Notes: generated by a model from the sequence alone, not told the origin. Counted from the first letter of the stretch, positions 7,187-16,940 are shown. The stretch is DNA of 64,000 nt from Acidobacteriota bacterium (GCA_013289795.1 JABCZH010000011.1:1-64000), one strand, 5' to 3'. Numbers and translations: made by a program.

Positions 7187-7933
7187 CTACTGCGGTTTCT
7201 TCTCCGGAGCAATCGGCTTAAGAACAGGGTTTCTTTTCTCTTTCATCGCTCCCACCCGCGCCAACTCCTCGGGCACGGTGTGACGCACGTTCAACAGGTC
7301 ACGGTAGTTGGCAGCGATCGCGGAGGCGCTGCGAAACAGCGGTTCGTAGGCGCTTTGGTCCGGCGGCTCTCCCTCTTTTCCCTGGCACCGCGCCAGCACA
7401 ATGGACGGCTTGCCAAACCGCTCCAGCTTAATGCGAGTGGCAGGTGTGTCAGTCGCCAGCATGTTCGCCGGAGTCGCAACCGCTGAGGTGCTGTCTTCGA
7501 TGGCAATCTGCAACAAATCCTTGGGATCGCGCACCCGGAAAACCAGGGTTTCCACCAGACTCTTGGAATCTTTGCTGAACGAATACTGCACGGTGGCGAA
7601 CTGCCCCGGTGCCGGGAATTCGCGGCGCACTCGCACCCAATCGGAGGTTCCCGGGTCGGATGCCATCTGTGCATTCTGCCCCAGCTGGCCCAATTTCAGG
7701 AGATCAGCACCCTGGTCCAGCAGCGAACGGCCACGGTCAATCTCAAAATCCTGTGTAAAAGAAGCCATGAGCGGAATCCGTTGCAGCGCGGCAGTAATTT
7801 GTTGCTGATCCTCCGCTGAGGGCGCACACACGTTGAGGACATTTAGTTTGACTTGCGGCTGCGGTGGTTGCTGTGCCGTCACCAGTTGCGCCACGGCAAG
7901 GACGATCACAATGGTCAGGTGTTTTTCGAGCAC
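7187..7933 (-). CDS. Secreted protein of unknown function
   Basis: 248 residues. The first 20 residues form a signal peptide (LTIVIVLAVAQLVTAQQ). The mature part contains Cys36, IPLMASFTQDFEIDRGR, a segment resembling a binding or scaffold domain (VQYSFSKDSKSLVETLVFRV) and a basic, Pro-rich C-terminus. No family was recognised. The start codon is GTG at 7933. It is separated by 48 bases from trxB and on the same strand, so it could lead that transcript. It is exported to the periplasm by inference from the leader. Confidence 0.65.
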   Translation of the reverse strand: MLEKHLTIVIVLAVAQLVTAQQPPQPQVKLNVLNVCAPSAEDQQQITAALQRIPLMASFTQDFEIDRGRSLLDQGADLLKLGQLGQNAQMASDPGTSDWVRVRREFPAPGQFATVQYSFSKDSKSLVETLVFRVRDPKDLLQIAIEDSTSAVATPANMLATDTPATRIKLERFGKPSIVLARCQGKEGEPPDQSAYEPLFRSASAIAANYRDLLNVRHTVPEELARVGAMKEKRNPVLKPIAPEKKPQ

Positions 7934-8065
7934 AGGGCATTCTAAACGAAAAGGCTCGACCGCAGATGGCGTTGACGCCGCAGGCGGTTGGTCGTCTGTT
8001 TACGAGGTGCCGACCGCCATCTGACTTCCGACTGAGTTCGCGCACAATACTTTCACTCGGCTACG

Positions 8066-9058
8066 CTAAAGCTTCCCCACAGCATTCAGGCCGAACCCCG
8101 CCACCCAAATGTTGGCCCCGTCAAAAGCAACACCGACGGTCGGCTGCGTGGTATTGACATAACCCAATAACGCGCCGTCGCGTGCGCGTAGTACCGTCAC
8201 AGCGAAATCGGTCGATACCCAGACGCTCTCTCCGTCAAAGGCGATGCCGTACGGGTCTAATGGGACGTTGAATGTTCCCAACACCGTGCCATCACTCGCC
8301 CGCAGCTTGGTAACGGTCTGGCTCCCCCGATTGGCTGTCCAGATGTTAGCCCCGTCGAAAGCAATGCCGAGCGGGCCTGGCGAAGTCTGAAATGTGCCTA
8401 GGAGCTTTCCATCGCTGGCCCGCAGCTTCATAACGGTGTTGTCGGTGCCGTTCGTCACCCAGACGTTTGCCCCATCAAACGCTGTGGCTATTGGGCTGTT
8501 GCCGACAGTGAAGCTGCCTAAGTTCTGGCCGTCGCTGGCTCGCAGTTTGGTCAATGTGTTGCTGCCATTTGGCACCCAGATGTTTGCTCCATCAAACGTC
8601 ATCCATGTGGCGGGAACGTTCAGCTTGAAAACGCCAAGGTTCTTGCCGTCGCTGGCTCGCAGCTTATCGACCGTACCGTCCCCAACGTTCGACACCCAAA
8701 TGTTGGCCCCATCGAATGTGACACCATACGGCTCGATCCCGGCTTGGAAAGTCCCCAGCACCTGGCCGTCATTCGCACGGACCTTGGTCACCGTGTCGTC
8801 GCCAAAATTGGCGGTCCAAATATTTTCCCCATCGAAACAAACTCCATACGGGGAGTTGCCTACTGGGAATGTCGTTGTCTGGTTCGCTAGATACCACTTC
8901 AGCAGCGCCACCTTCAGCGGGTTTGACAGCGGCGGCGCACCGTTTCCGGCGGGCGGGAGTGCGTGATCACCCGCAGAGTTTTGCGCCTGTCCCGCAATGA
9001 AGCTGGCCAGGGTCAAAACTGCCAATACCAGCGAGATTCCAACTACAGCCCGTTTCAT
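8066..9058 (-). CDS. Secreted seven-bladed beta-propeller protein (YVTN/NHL-like)
   Basis: 330 residues from the ATG at 9058, preceded by a strong GGGGAGGT ribosome site. The longer frame to 9208 adds an unlikely 50-residue leader. Residues 1-25 are a signal peptide (MKRAVVGISLVLAVLTLASF). About seven repeats of 40 residues follow, each with GVxFDGANIWVxN, TVTKLRASDG and LGTF. This is the pattern of Vgb/YVTN/SMP-30 propellers. Blade sequences are very alike, suggesting recent internal duplication. It is probably a periplasmic or extracellular binding scaffold. Enzymatic function cannot be claimed. Confidence 0.82.
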   Translation of the reverse strand: MKRAVVGISLVLAVLTLASFIAGQAQNSAGDHALPPAGNGAPPLSNPLKVALLKWYLANQTTTFPVGNSPYGVCFDGENIWTANFGDDTVTKVRANDGQVLGTFQAGIEPYGVTFDGANIWVSNVGDGTVDKLRASDGKNLGVFKLNVPATWMTFDGANIWVPNGSNTLTKLRASDGQNLGSFTVGNSPIATAFDGANVWVTNGTDNTVMKLRASDGKLLGTFQTSPGPLGIAFDGANIWTANRGSQTVTKLRASDGTVLGTFNVPLDPYGIAFDGESVWVSTDFAVTVLRARDGALLGYVNTTQPTVGVAFDGANIWVAGFGLNAVGKL

Positions 9059-9309
9059 GATCTCGTACCTCCCCAGGGACAACAGCAGAAAACCAGAAAA
9101 CCACCAACCGGAGCCTATATATAAGTGCGGGATCTCGCGCGTTCGAATCGGGCAAGCGCCAGCGACGCTCTTAGAACCAGCCAGATTCTGTTCCAGGCCT
9201 GGCCGCAAATCAAGCTGAAAATGAAGGAATCGCAGAGATTAGCCAAACTGCACTGCCACGGGGAGGATTGACCGGCACGGCCTACGTCAAAAATCGCTAG
9301 AATCCTGTC

Positions 9310-9510
9310 ATGGCAAATCTAACTCTGGTTTACGGATTGCGGCTGCTTCCGGCAGAAGAAGTGGAGCAAGTTGGCGACGCTACCCTCAAGCTGAAGAACG
9401 GGCGCGAAGCTCACGTGACCATGCACGTGCTCGAAGGCAGCAAGGATGAAATCGAAAAACAGCTCAAGACCAGCCTGGAGGCGTTTTTCGACTTCTACCC
9501 GGAAATCTGA
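9310..9510 (+). CDS. Small conserved-looking acidic protein, unknown
   Basis: 66 residues, no signal peptide or membrane helix. It has an alternating strand region (LTLVYGLRLLPAEEV, ATLKLKNGREAHVTMHVL) and an amphipathic C-terminal helix (SKDEIEKQLKTSLEAFFDF). There is no Shine-Dalgarno. TAGAAT at 9298-9303 ends six bases before the ATG, as expected for a leaderless start. The next gene (SpoIIE phosphatase) begins 66 bases on with its own TATAAT, so the two may be separate transcripts. No family was recognised. Codon-position bias and strand structure support real coding. Confidence 0.6.
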   Translation: MANLTLVYGLRLLPAEEVEQVGDATLKLKNGREAHVTMHVLEGSKDEIEKQLKTSLEAFFDFYPEI

Positions 9511-9559
9511 GCCGCCGGTGCCGCTTTCTTGCTGGAACCCTGCAGCTCGGTTCACCATC

Positions 9560-9565
9560 TATAAT
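9560..9565 (+). promoter_or_regulatory. TATAAT -10 element of the SpoIIE-phosphatase gene
   Basis: A perfect TATAAT lies 11 bases before ATG 9577, which would place transcription start only 4-5 bases before the start codon. No -35 consensus was seen at 16-18 bases upstream and no Shine-Dalgarno lies in the gap. Confidence 0.5.
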
Positions 9566-9576
9566 TCGATTGGAAC

Positions 9577-11748
9577 ATGACCCTGTCTCCTCGCTATCTC
9601 CGCATGAAGCTCGCTGACGCGGGCCTTTTACCCACCACCAAGGTGGCGCGGGTGGCTTCGTACGTGCTGGCTGTCGATGTGCTGTTGTTTGCGCTGCAAA
9701 AGGTGGGCGGCTGGCTCAAGCTGTCTTTTGCCGACAGTCTCGGCGGATGGGTCAGCTTCCTGAGCTTCGTTGCCATTGTCCTATTTCTGGTTCTGGCTTT
9801 CCGCTGGGTGAAGGCCAAGATGCTGTGGCGCCTGCGCAACCGCTTGATTGTCACCTACGTTTTCATTGGTGTGATTCCAGTGGTTTTGCTGGTGGCGCTC
9901 GCGGTGGGTTCCTTCTACTTGTTTGCCGGCCAGTTCGCTACTTTCATTGTCACCACCGGTTTGAATTCGGAATTGGTGAGCCTGGAGTCCGCCAACTCCG
10001 CCATCGCCCAACAGGTCGCTGCCCAAATGAAACATGGACGCGGCGGCCTCGAGGCGTTTCAAGATGTCCGTGAGGAAGATAAGATCTGGGCCGACCGCCA
10101 GATTTGCGTCTGGCTGGGCAAGAAAGTCGTTCTGAACAGCACCCCCGCCGGAGACAACTCTGCTCCTCCGGTTCTAACTCCCCACCTGGGCAACTCGTTC
10201 CGCGGCATCGTACGTGATCACGAGGTTCTCTATCTACGCGCGGTGCAGAGGGTCCCTGTCGGCGGGGATACGATGACCGTCCTTTCGAGCGAGCCTTTCA
10301 ATCAGCGCATGCTGCAAGAGTTAGCTGCCAACCTGGGTGAAATCTCGCTGTACACCACCGGACTCAACCTCCACAAGGTGGAACGCGGACAAGGCAAGAA
10401 CGCAGTATCCGACGATGGCTCGGGAATGTCGATTTCGCTAAGCAAGCCAGAAGGTGACTACGTACTGGACACCGGCCAAAAAGAGCTCCGGCCCACTTAC
10501 ACCGCCGGAACTGTGCCACCGCCGGCAGCGCCGGTGGATCCTCAAGTCCCCTTTGGTACCACGGTGTCGGTGGTTGATTGGGACACCGGCGACAAGCTTA
10601 AACCGGCAGCCATCGGGGTGCAGACCCGCGTGTCCAGGATCTATCAGCGCCTGTTTGCAGCCCTGGGCGACTTCGCGCCGGCGGTCGAATTTGGTTTGTT
10701 GTTCGTGGCCATTTCCTTTGGAGTCATCGAGATGGTCGCGCTCATCATCGGCGCCAGCTTAACCCGGACCGTGACCGGCACCGTGGCCCAACTCTACGAC
10801 GCCACCACCCACATCAATCGCGGCGACTTCAGCCATCGCATTCCGGTGAAGTCGAACGATCAGGTCGCCGCTCTGGCCAATTCCTTCAACTCGATGACGG
10901 CATCGCTTGAGAAGCTGATCGAAGAGCAGAAAGAAAAACAGAAGCTGGAGAACGAACTGGTGATTGCGCAGGAGGTCCAGGCGCAACTCTTCCCTCGCCA
11001 TATCTTGCAACTGGAATCGCTGGAGGTTCATGGCTTCTGCCGCCCGGCGAGCACGGTGAGTGGAGACTATTACGACTTTCTGACCCTGGATTCCGACAGA
11101 ATGATCCTGGCCGTCGGCGATATCAGCGGCAAAGGAATCTCGGCGGCATTGCTGATGGCCACCATCCATTCGGCCGTGCGCGCGTACAGTCTTCAAGACA
11201 TCCCCGCGCTGCGGGAACCTATGGCCGTAGGCGTAGCCTCCGGCTCGGCAATGATGGTCGCTTCCCGTTTGCATAATCTGGATGTGTCGCCTTCGGCGTT
11301 GCTTTCATTGTTGAACCACCAGCTCTACGAAAGCACGCCCTCGGAAAAATACGCGACTTTATTCCTCGGCATTTATAACGGAACCGAGCGCCAGCTCACC
11401 TATACCAACGGTGGACACTTGCCGCCCATCGTGATGAGCGAAGACGGAAGTATCCGGCGGCTGGACTGCGGTGGAACCGTGGTCGGCTTGTTCGATCACG
11501 TTACCTACGAAGAGAGTTCGGTGCAACTGCGGAAGGGCGAACTCTTTCTGGCCTACAGCGACGGGGTCACCGAACCGGAGAATGATTTCGGGGAATTCGG
11601 TGAGCACCGGCTGATCGAACTGCTGCGCGAAAACCGCGAGCAGCCGCTGGCACACATTAGCGAAATTGTAACTGCCGCGGTGGATGACTGGATCGGCGCC
11701 AACAAACAGCCGGATGACGTGACCCTGGTGCTGGCTAGGGCGAGGTAG
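9577..11748 (+). CDS. HAMP-domain SpoIIE/RsbU-type serine phosphatase
   Basis: 723 residues. N-terminal helices at about 25-45, 57-76 and 87-115 precede an extracytoplasmic sensor region. Another helix follows near 370-395 (FGLLFVAISFGVIEMVALII), then a HAMP linker (VTGTVAQLYDATTHINRGDF) and a coiled coil (LEKLIEEQKEKQKLENELVI). The C-terminal PP2C-like SpoIIE domain begins with AQEVQAQLFPRH and has metal-binding motifs SGDYYDF, AVGDISGKGISAALLMA, LTYTNGGHLPP and AYSDGVTEPEN. It probably dephosphorylates an anti-sigma antagonist (partner switching) in response to an envelope signal. No STAS or RsbW-like gene is nearby. Confidence 0.9.
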   Translation: MTLSPRYLRMKLADAGLLPTTKVARVASYVLAVDVLLFALQKVGGWLKLSFADSLGGWVSFLSFVAIVLFLVLAFRWVKAKMLWRLRNRLIVTYVFIGVIPVVLLVALAVGSFYLFAGQFATFIVTTGLNSELVSLESANSAIAQQVAAQMKHGRGGLEAFQDVREEDKIWADRQICVWLGKKVVLNSTPAGDNSAPPVLTPHLGNSFRGIVRDHEVLYLRAVQRVPVGGDTMTVLSSEPFNQRMLQELAANLGEISLYTTGLNLHKVERGQGKNAVSDDGSGMSISLSKPEGDYVLDTGQKELRPTYTAGTVPPPAAPVDPQVPFGTTVSVVDWDTGDKLKPAAIGVQTRVSRIYQRLFAALGDFAPAVEFGLLFVAISFGVIEMVALIIGASLTRTVTGTVAQLYDATTHINRGDFSHRIPVKSNDQVAALANSFNSMTASLEKLIEEQKEKQKLENELVIAQEVQAQLFPRHILQLESLEVHGFCRPASTVSGDYYDFLTLDSDRMILAVGDISGKGISAALLMATIHSAVRAYSLQDIPALREPMAVGVASGSAMMVASRLHNLDVSPSALLSLLNHQLYESTPSEKYATLFLGIYNGTERQLTYTNGGHLPPIVMSEDGSIRRLDCGGTVVGLFDHVTYEESSVQLRKGELFLAYSDGVTEPENDFGEFGEHRLIELLRENREQPLAHISEIVTAAVDDWIGANKQPDDVTLVLARAR

Positions 11749-12820
11749 GTCCCGTCACAACCGACTTGGGCTTCGCCTCTTTCGACAGCACTCTTATTTT
11801 GGCCGTAACCGCTTGCCCTTTTTCCATCCCGCCGATCATGACCAGGTTGGTTTTCGTCACCAACAATCCCCGGTGGTCCATGGTTGGGTTAGGGATGTTC
11901 TCGTCGATCGTCTCCCACTTGCGGGTACGCAGGTTGAAGGCAAAGGTCACGGGCGAAGGCTCGGACGGCTTGCCGTCGTAGCCCAGACCAGCGTTGTCGT
12001 GTGGGTTGTCGCTGCCCCCGGAGAAGTAGATCATTTCATCCTTTTCCGATTCCCCCGCGGCAATGCGGAAGCGGCCTGTTCCCGGATGCGCGGGCAATTT
12101 TGTCCATTCAATCTTCGTAGGATCGTGATGGTTGATCTTGCCGCTCCAGCATTCATCGGATGCGACAAAACGCGGCGAGTTTCCCTCCGAATTCCGGACC
12201 GCTCCATCCACATAAACAATGGTGTCCCCGACCAGGGCACCCGCGTGTCCGAACACCGCCGTACCAATCGGTGTGGCCTTCGACCACCGGTTCTTCTCCA
12301 GATCGTACATTTGGACATCCGTCACTGGTCCGCCGTTGGTGCGTCCCCCGACAAGATAGATATAACGATCCCGGTAAACTCCGATGACTGCCTCGCCCAC
12401 CGCAACCAGCATGTCATTTTGTCGAAACCAGCGGTCGTTGGCAGGCTCATACTTCCCGACATCCGGGACCGCCATGCCTCCGCCCTGGAACAGCACGTAG
12501 CCGCCCATAAGATACACGTGGTTCGCAGCTCCCACGGCCATGGCTCCAACCCTCCCAGCGGTGCCAGGGACGGCATGGACGCTGTAAACCTTCCCCGAAT
12601 CTGCATCTAATTGATAAGCCGCATTGCTGACCGCATCCCATGTTTTCTTGGGGCCGATGCCCATCATGGAAAAGAGTTCGAGTTGCCCCTTTACCTTCAG
12701 AATGGCGACGGCATTATTCGAGAGCGGCTCCGGCAGCGGCTCGACTCCGGGGTTGGCTGCCGCAAACAGGAGGACGACGGGAAGCATCAGCAGCAGCGGT
12801 GCGAAAACCATCCTTTTCAT
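11735..12820 (-). CDS. Secreted kelch-repeat beta-propeller protein
   Basis: 361 residues from ATG 12820 (MKRMVFAPLLLMLPVVLLF signal peptide). The longer frame to 12970 has no leader logic. Kelch-type blades contain VYLMGGYVLF, DRYIYLVGGRTNGG, DVQMYDLEKNRWSKATPI, MIYFSGGSD and NLVMIGGMEKG, the GG-x6-12-W pattern of kelch repeats. Likely a periplasmic or extracellular binding protein. Its last 14 bases overlap the end of the convergent SpoIIE-phosphatase gene. Confidence 0.8.
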   Translation of the reverse strand: MKRMVFAPLLLMLPVVLLFAAANPGVEPLPEPLSNNAVAILKVKGQLELFSMMGIGPKKTWDAVSNAAYQLDADSGKVYSVHAVPGTAGRVGAMAVGAANHVYLMGGYVLFQGGGMAVPDVGKYEPANDRWFRQNDMLVAVGEAVIGVYRDRYIYLVGGRTNGGPVTDVQMYDLEKNRWSKATPIGTAVFGHAGALVGDTIVYVDGAVRNSEGNSPRFVASDECWSGKINHHDPTKIEWTKLPAHPGTGRFRIAAGESEKDEMIYFSGGSDNPHDNAGLGYDGKPSEPSPVTFAFNLRTRKWETIDENIPNPTMDHRGLLVTKTNLVMIGGMEKGQAVTAKIRVLSKEAKPKSVVTGPTSP

Positions 12821-12917
12821 CGTCGATCCATTTCTGTGGGAAGTTAAGATCCAAAATATCATGCAACCGTGGCCGGGTGGGGCTCCCCGGGCAAACAGCA
12901 ATTGGTAAAGTTCAGGT

Positions 12918-14093
12918 TCACAACCCTTCCCTGGCTGCGAGCCGGCTGATTTCCGCACGGGTCGCGGCAAAAAGGAGCAGTATCAGCGCCCCGGTAATGG
13001 CATAGAGGTGCAAGTGCAGAAACCAGAGATGCGCCGGTGGCAGCGCCAGTACGCCCAGGCTCGAGAATAACCAGATTCTTGACCCGTCCGGAATGCCAGG
13101 GCTGGATAACAGGTGATGAAGGATCAGCGCCATTGGCAGGAGCAGGAGGGTGAGGTCGTGTGGACTGAGGTGATAGCCGATCAGGATTGCCGCGAGAATC
13201 GCATTGGCGAAGATCAACCGCCCGCAGCTCTTGGCGTTCGCAGTGTTTCTTCGGGGAGGCAACGCAAAGTAGAGGACAAGAAGTGAACCCAGAACTGTAA
13301 GCCACAGCGCAGTTCGCGGTGAACCCGGTACCACAACGGAGACAAGTCCGCGTAGGTTTGCCATCTGTGAGCTGTTCATGCCCGCCAGAGGCAAGCCGCT
13401 CACCTGCCGGAGAAACCCTGCGTAGGGAACCGGCCAATTCCAACCAGAGATGCCAGCCGAAAGCACCATTAGACCGCCGGCAACTGCGATAAACCCGCCG
13501 GCCATTTTCCTCGAAGCCCGAGCAACGGTCAGCAACGCCACCGGCAGCACCAAATGGAACTTGAATAGTCCGCAGGCCAGGATGCAACCCGCAGCAAGAT
13601 CACTCTTCTGTTCCGCTGCCACCAGGGCCAAAGTTGGCAAGAACAAGAGAATCAGCGAGTCTTGGCCCTGCATGAAATTGAGCAGCAAGGGAACGAACAC
13701 CAGAGAACAGGAAAGCAAAATTCGCCAATTCCACCTGGGCAAAACGTACTTTGACACCAGGGCCGCGGTTGCGCCCAGCAGTGTCGCGTTCGCGCAGCAC
13801 CACAGTGCATAGGCGGAGTAGAGCGGAAAAAGAGCAAATGGCAGATAGATCAGGGTTTCAAACGGGGGATGAATGAAGTAGGTTCCCACCCGGCCCGCGT
13901 ACTTCTTCAGGTATTCGTCCTGCGCAAGCGGGTCATAGATCTCGGCGCCTCTGCCATCGTGCACCATTCGTGCCGCGATGTAAAAGTCGGCGAAATCCCT
14001 CCCCTTTTGTGTCTGCGGAAAACGTTGTGCGAAGTAACCCACCAGGAGAGACAGTGCGAAAACGACGAGCAAGTTTTTTGCCAGCCCTTGCAT
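12918..14093 (-). CDS. GT87 / DUF2029 family polytopic glycosyltransferase
   Basis: 391 residues with about ten hydrophobic helices. The first loop carries the acidic GRDFADFYIAARMVHDGRG motif and the downstream IHPPFETLIYLPFALFPL characteristic of DUF2029 (GT87, alpha-mannosyltransferase-like) proteins. Members use polyprenyl-phosphate sugars as donors and act on the extracytoplasmic face. The acceptor cannot be deduced. It lies 97 bases upstream of the kelch gene on the same strand, with no other glycan genes adjacent. Confidence 0.8.
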   Translation of the reverse strand: MQGLAKNLLVVFALSLLVGYFAQRFPQTQKGRDFADFYIAARMVHDGRGAEIYDPLAQDEYLKKYAGRVGTYFIHPPFETLIYLPFALFPLYSAYALWCCANATLLGATAALVSKYVLPRWNWRILLSCSLVFVPLLLNFMQGQDSLILLFLPTLALVAAEQKSDLAAGCILACGLFKFHLVLPVALLTVARASRKMAGGFIAVAGGLMVLSAGISGWNWPVPYAGFLRQVSGLPLAGMNSSQMANLRGLVSVVVPGSPRTALWLTVLGSLLVLYFALPPRRNTANAKSCGRLIFANAILAAILIGYHLSPHDLTLLLLPMALILHHLLSSPGIPDGSRIWLFSSLGVLALPPAHLWFLHLHLYAITGALILLLFAATRAEISRLAAREGL

Positions 14094-14156
14094 GGTGGGT
14101 TGTGTTTTGAGCGAGGCCCGCGCTGCCCGGCGATCATACTACAAGGGGCTTTTGAT

Positions 14157-14627
14157 CTATTCTACGAAGCCCTGCCGCACCGCCTGAATGAAGTCGGTGT
14201 AAACCGGGGTCAATCCCGCGGCGCGCATGTCGGCGGCAATCTGCCCGCGATGATAAGCGGAATGCATGACCACGTGCATCAGGATGTCCTGTTTCGAACT
14301 GCTGAAGCTTTCTCCTTTGGTGTTCTCGTAGCTGAGCGAGCGCGTCAGACCGTCCTCCTTGAGCGACTGCAGGTAGGCCTTCCAAAGCTTTGGCAACTCT
14401 TCGGCCTCGAGCTTGCAAAGCTCAAGCGACAAGTCAGGCCACACCGGATAGGTCTGCTTCTGCAACTGTAGGCGCTGATACCACAACTTCTCAGCGGAGA
14501 GAATGTGCGCCAGCAGCTTCACCGAGCGCGGCGGAGCAACCTCCAAAGCCTGCAACGCACTCAGAATCTCGCGGTTCGCCCAGTCGTCATAAGAAAACAA
14601 ACGCTGCATGTGTTCGATCATGGCCAT
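14157..14627 (-). CDS. DinB-like metal-binding four-helix protein
   Basis: 156 residues from ATG 14627, which has AGAGAGG upstream. MIEHMQ two codons later is an equal alternative, and the longer frame to 14714 is unlikely. The protein has the DinB/YfiT four-helix pattern: MQRLFSYDDWANREILSAL, metal-ligand His in LLAHILSAEKLWYQRL, and two more His in DILMHVVMHSAYHRGQI. The family binds Ni/Zn and includes thiol-S-transferases (bacillithiol or mycothiol type). The particular reaction is unknown. It stands alone between convergent and divergent neighbours. Confidence 0.85.
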   Translation of the reverse strand: MAMIEHMQRLFSYDDWANREILSALQALEVAPPRSVKLLAHILSAEKLWYQRLQLQKQTYPVWPDLSLELCKLEAEELPKLWKAYLQSLKEDGLTRSLSYENTKGESFSSSKQDILMHVVMHSAYHRGQIAADMRAAGLTPVYTDFIQAVRQGFVE

Positions 14628-14778
14628 AGCACAAACTGCCTCTCTTGACATCATAGCTCCGTCCGAACGCCGATTCGAAGCGCCCCCGGCCAGGGCCGGT
14701 ATGCACCAAGCCATCCTCCGCCCACAGAACTTCCGTTAATATCTTGGCAACCACTAAACTCCGGAAACCGAGGGACGC

Positions 14779-16719
14779 ATGCCTCTCACCGCAACCGATT
14801 GGATCGTCATCGTCGGCTACCTGCTGATCAATTTGCTGATCAGCATGTACTACCGCCGGCGTTCCAGCGGAAACACGGAAGAATTCTTCGTCTCCGGCCG
14901 CGATGTCTCCTGGTGGCTCGCCGGCACCTCGATGGTCGCTACCACGTTCGCCGCTGATACTCCTTTATTGGTATGCGGCCTGGTGGCCAAATCGGGTATC
15001 GCCGGCAACTGGATCTGGTGGGGCCTGTGCGTCGGCGGTATGTTGACGGTGTTCTTCTTCGCGCGGTACTGGCGCCGTGCGGAGATCCTCACCGACGTGC
15101 AGTTTGTCGAGATTCGCTATAGCGGCAAGGCCGCCGCCTTTCTGCGCGGATTCAAAGCCGTCTATCTCGGCCTGTTCATGAACTGCTTCATCCTGGGGTG
15201 GGTCACCCAAGCCATGATCAACATCATCACCGTCTTGCTTGGCCCGGCGATTGCACAAGGACGCGTTGTGCAGCTCACTTTCGCTGGCCACACTTTTCAG
15301 TACACGCTCGGAGATCCTCATACCACGTCGTTGCTCATCTGCATCTTTGTCCTGATTCCCTTCACCGGGATTTACACCTTCATCGGCGGACTCTGGGGTG
15401 TGCTGGTTACCGATCTGTTTCAGTTCGCGCTGAAGATGACCATGATTGTGGTGCTGGCCTGGGTGGCCGTCGCAAAGGTCGGCGGAATGCAGGCGCTGCA
15501 AGTTCAACTGCAAGTGGTCGAGAACAATGTTCGCCAGACGGGAGTGCATGCTGCCGATCCAGTGGCTTTCCTGCCCGATTTCCATCTCGGCTGGACGGCG
15601 GATGCGCTATGGACCCTGCCATTACTGACTTTCTTCGTTTATTTGTGCATGCAATGGTGGCTGGCTTGGTATCCGGGCGCAGAGCCTGGTGGCGGCGGGT
15701 ACGTCGCCCAGCGCATGTTCAGCGCTAAGGACGAAAAGAATTCCCTCGGCGCGACCCTGTGGTTCAACATTGCGCATTATGCGCTGCGTCCGTGGCCGTG
15801 GATTGTTACCGGACTCGTTGCCATGGCGGTGTACTCACCGAATGGCGGGCTTCATCCCAGCGCTGCCTTTGCGCAAAACCCCGAGCAGGGGTACGTCATG
15901 GTGCTGCGGGATTATTTGCCGCCTGCCTTGCGCGGGCTGATGGTTGCTGCATTTCTGGCGGCGTTCATGTCCACGGTGGGCACGCAATTGAATTGGGGAT
16001 GCTCGTATCTGGTCAACGACCTTTACAAACGTTTTCTGGTGCGGAATTCGACCGAGAAACATTACGTGCTAATCAGCAAACTGTTCACGGTCCTGCTGGT
16101 GCTCGCGAGCGGCTGCACCGCCATGCAGTTGACCTCGATCAAACAAGGGTGGGACCTGGTACTGAACATCGGTTTCGGAACGGGTGCGGTGTACATCCTC
16201 CGTTGGTATTGGTGGCGCATCAACGCCTGGAGTGAGATTTCTGCCATGGTCGCCGCAGCAGCAGTAACGGTCGCACTCAACGGGGTCGCATTCACTGGCA
16301 ACAGCGCGCTGGTCTATGCCAAGAAGGCGCTTATCACCGGCGGGATCACAACCGTAGCATGGCTGATCGCGACCTTTGTGACTAAACCCGAGTCCGAATC
16401 AACGCTCGTGTCGTTCTACCGGCGGGTGTATCCAAGCGTGTATGGCTGGAAACATATTGCTCGATCGGTGCCAGAACTGCCCGAAGTTCGCGACCTGGCC
16501 AGCAACGCCTTTAACTGGGTGATGGGCGTCATCCTAGTTTACGGATGTCTCTTCGGGATCGGCAAGCTCGTCTTTCAGCAGTGGTTCTGGGGAATCAGTT
16601 TGCTGGTGGTAGCGGGTGTGGCTGGCTATTTGATCTTTTGGGACCTCACGCGACGAGGCTGGGAGACACTGTCGGGAAGTGGGGCTCCGATAGCCGTGCG
16701 GCCAGCGCGAACCGATTAG
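14779..16719 (+). CDS. Sodium:solute symporter (SSS) family transporter
   Basis: 646 residues, about 13-14 membrane helices. Family signs: N-terminal WIVIVGYLLINLLISMYYRRR, the FFVSGRDVSWWLAGTSMVATTFAADTP block of helix 2 with Na-site residues, GIYTFIGGLWGVLVTDLFQF and FMSTVGTQLNWGCSYLVNDLYKRF. It imports an organic solute with sodium. The subgroup with long C-termini includes putative sugar or amino-acid carriers, but the substrate cannot be read from sequence. No catabolic genes are adjacent. Confidence 0.9.
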   Translation: MPLTATDWIVIVGYLLINLLISMYYRRRSSGNTEEFFVSGRDVSWWLAGTSMVATTFAADTPLLVCGLVAKSGIAGNWIWWGLCVGGMLTVFFFARYWRRAEILTDVQFVEIRYSGKAAAFLRGFKAVYLGLFMNCFILGWVTQAMINIITVLLGPAIAQGRVVQLTFAGHTFQYTLGDPHTTSLLICIFVLIPFTGIYTFIGGLWGVLVTDLFQFALKMTMIVVLAWVAVAKVGGMQALQVQLQVVENNVRQTGVHAADPVAFLPDFHLGWTADALWTLPLLTFFVYLCMQWWLAWYPGAEPGGGGYVAQRMFSAKDEKNSLGATLWFNIAHYALRPWPWIVTGLVAMAVYSPNGGLHPSAAFAQNPEQGYVMVLRDYLPPALRGLMVAAFLAAFMSTVGTQLNWGCSYLVNDLYKRFLVRNSTEKHYVLISKLFTVLLVLASGCTAMQLTSIKQGWDLVLNIGFGTGAVYILRWYWWRINAWSEISAMVAAAAVTVALNGVAFTGNSALVYAKKALITGGITTVAWLIATFVTKPESESTLVSFYRRVYPSVYGWKHIARSVPELPEVRDLASNAFNWVMGVILVYGCLFGIGKLVFQQWFWGISLLVVAGVAGYLIFWDLTRRGWETLSGSGAPIAVRPARTD

Positions 16720-16740
16720 CGCGTCGGGTTTCGCTTTGCG

Positions 16741-16827
16741 CTCTTAGCGGCTGTTCTTCGCGGCCTTTGCGGTTCAAGAACTTAACCGCCAAGATCGCTA
16801 AGCATTCGCAAAGGTCGCTAAGAAAAC
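16741..16827. repeat. Intergenic inverted low-complexity repeat
   Basis: The gap after the symporter contains CTTAGCGGCTGTTC and CGCGGCCTTTGCGG facing AACCGCCAAGATCGCTAAG and CGCAAAGGTCGCTAAG, an imperfect inverted repeat of roughly 35-base arms. A related segment (GCGATCTTTGCGTTTCAAG) occurs at 44919-44937. The type is common as spacer sequence and has no coding capacity. Confidence 0.55.
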
Positions 16828-16940
16828 AACAGGCAAGCTCCAAACTCAACCGATTGGGCCTTTCACGGGCGCATTCTGAACAATATTAGATAAACTGGTT
16901 TACTCAGCATCTTTTACTTGGCAAGAAAGGCTCTAAGCCC

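Noticed and set aside
11813-12610. 265-codon plus-strand frame
   Set aside because: Antisense to the kelch protein with clear signal peptide and repeats.
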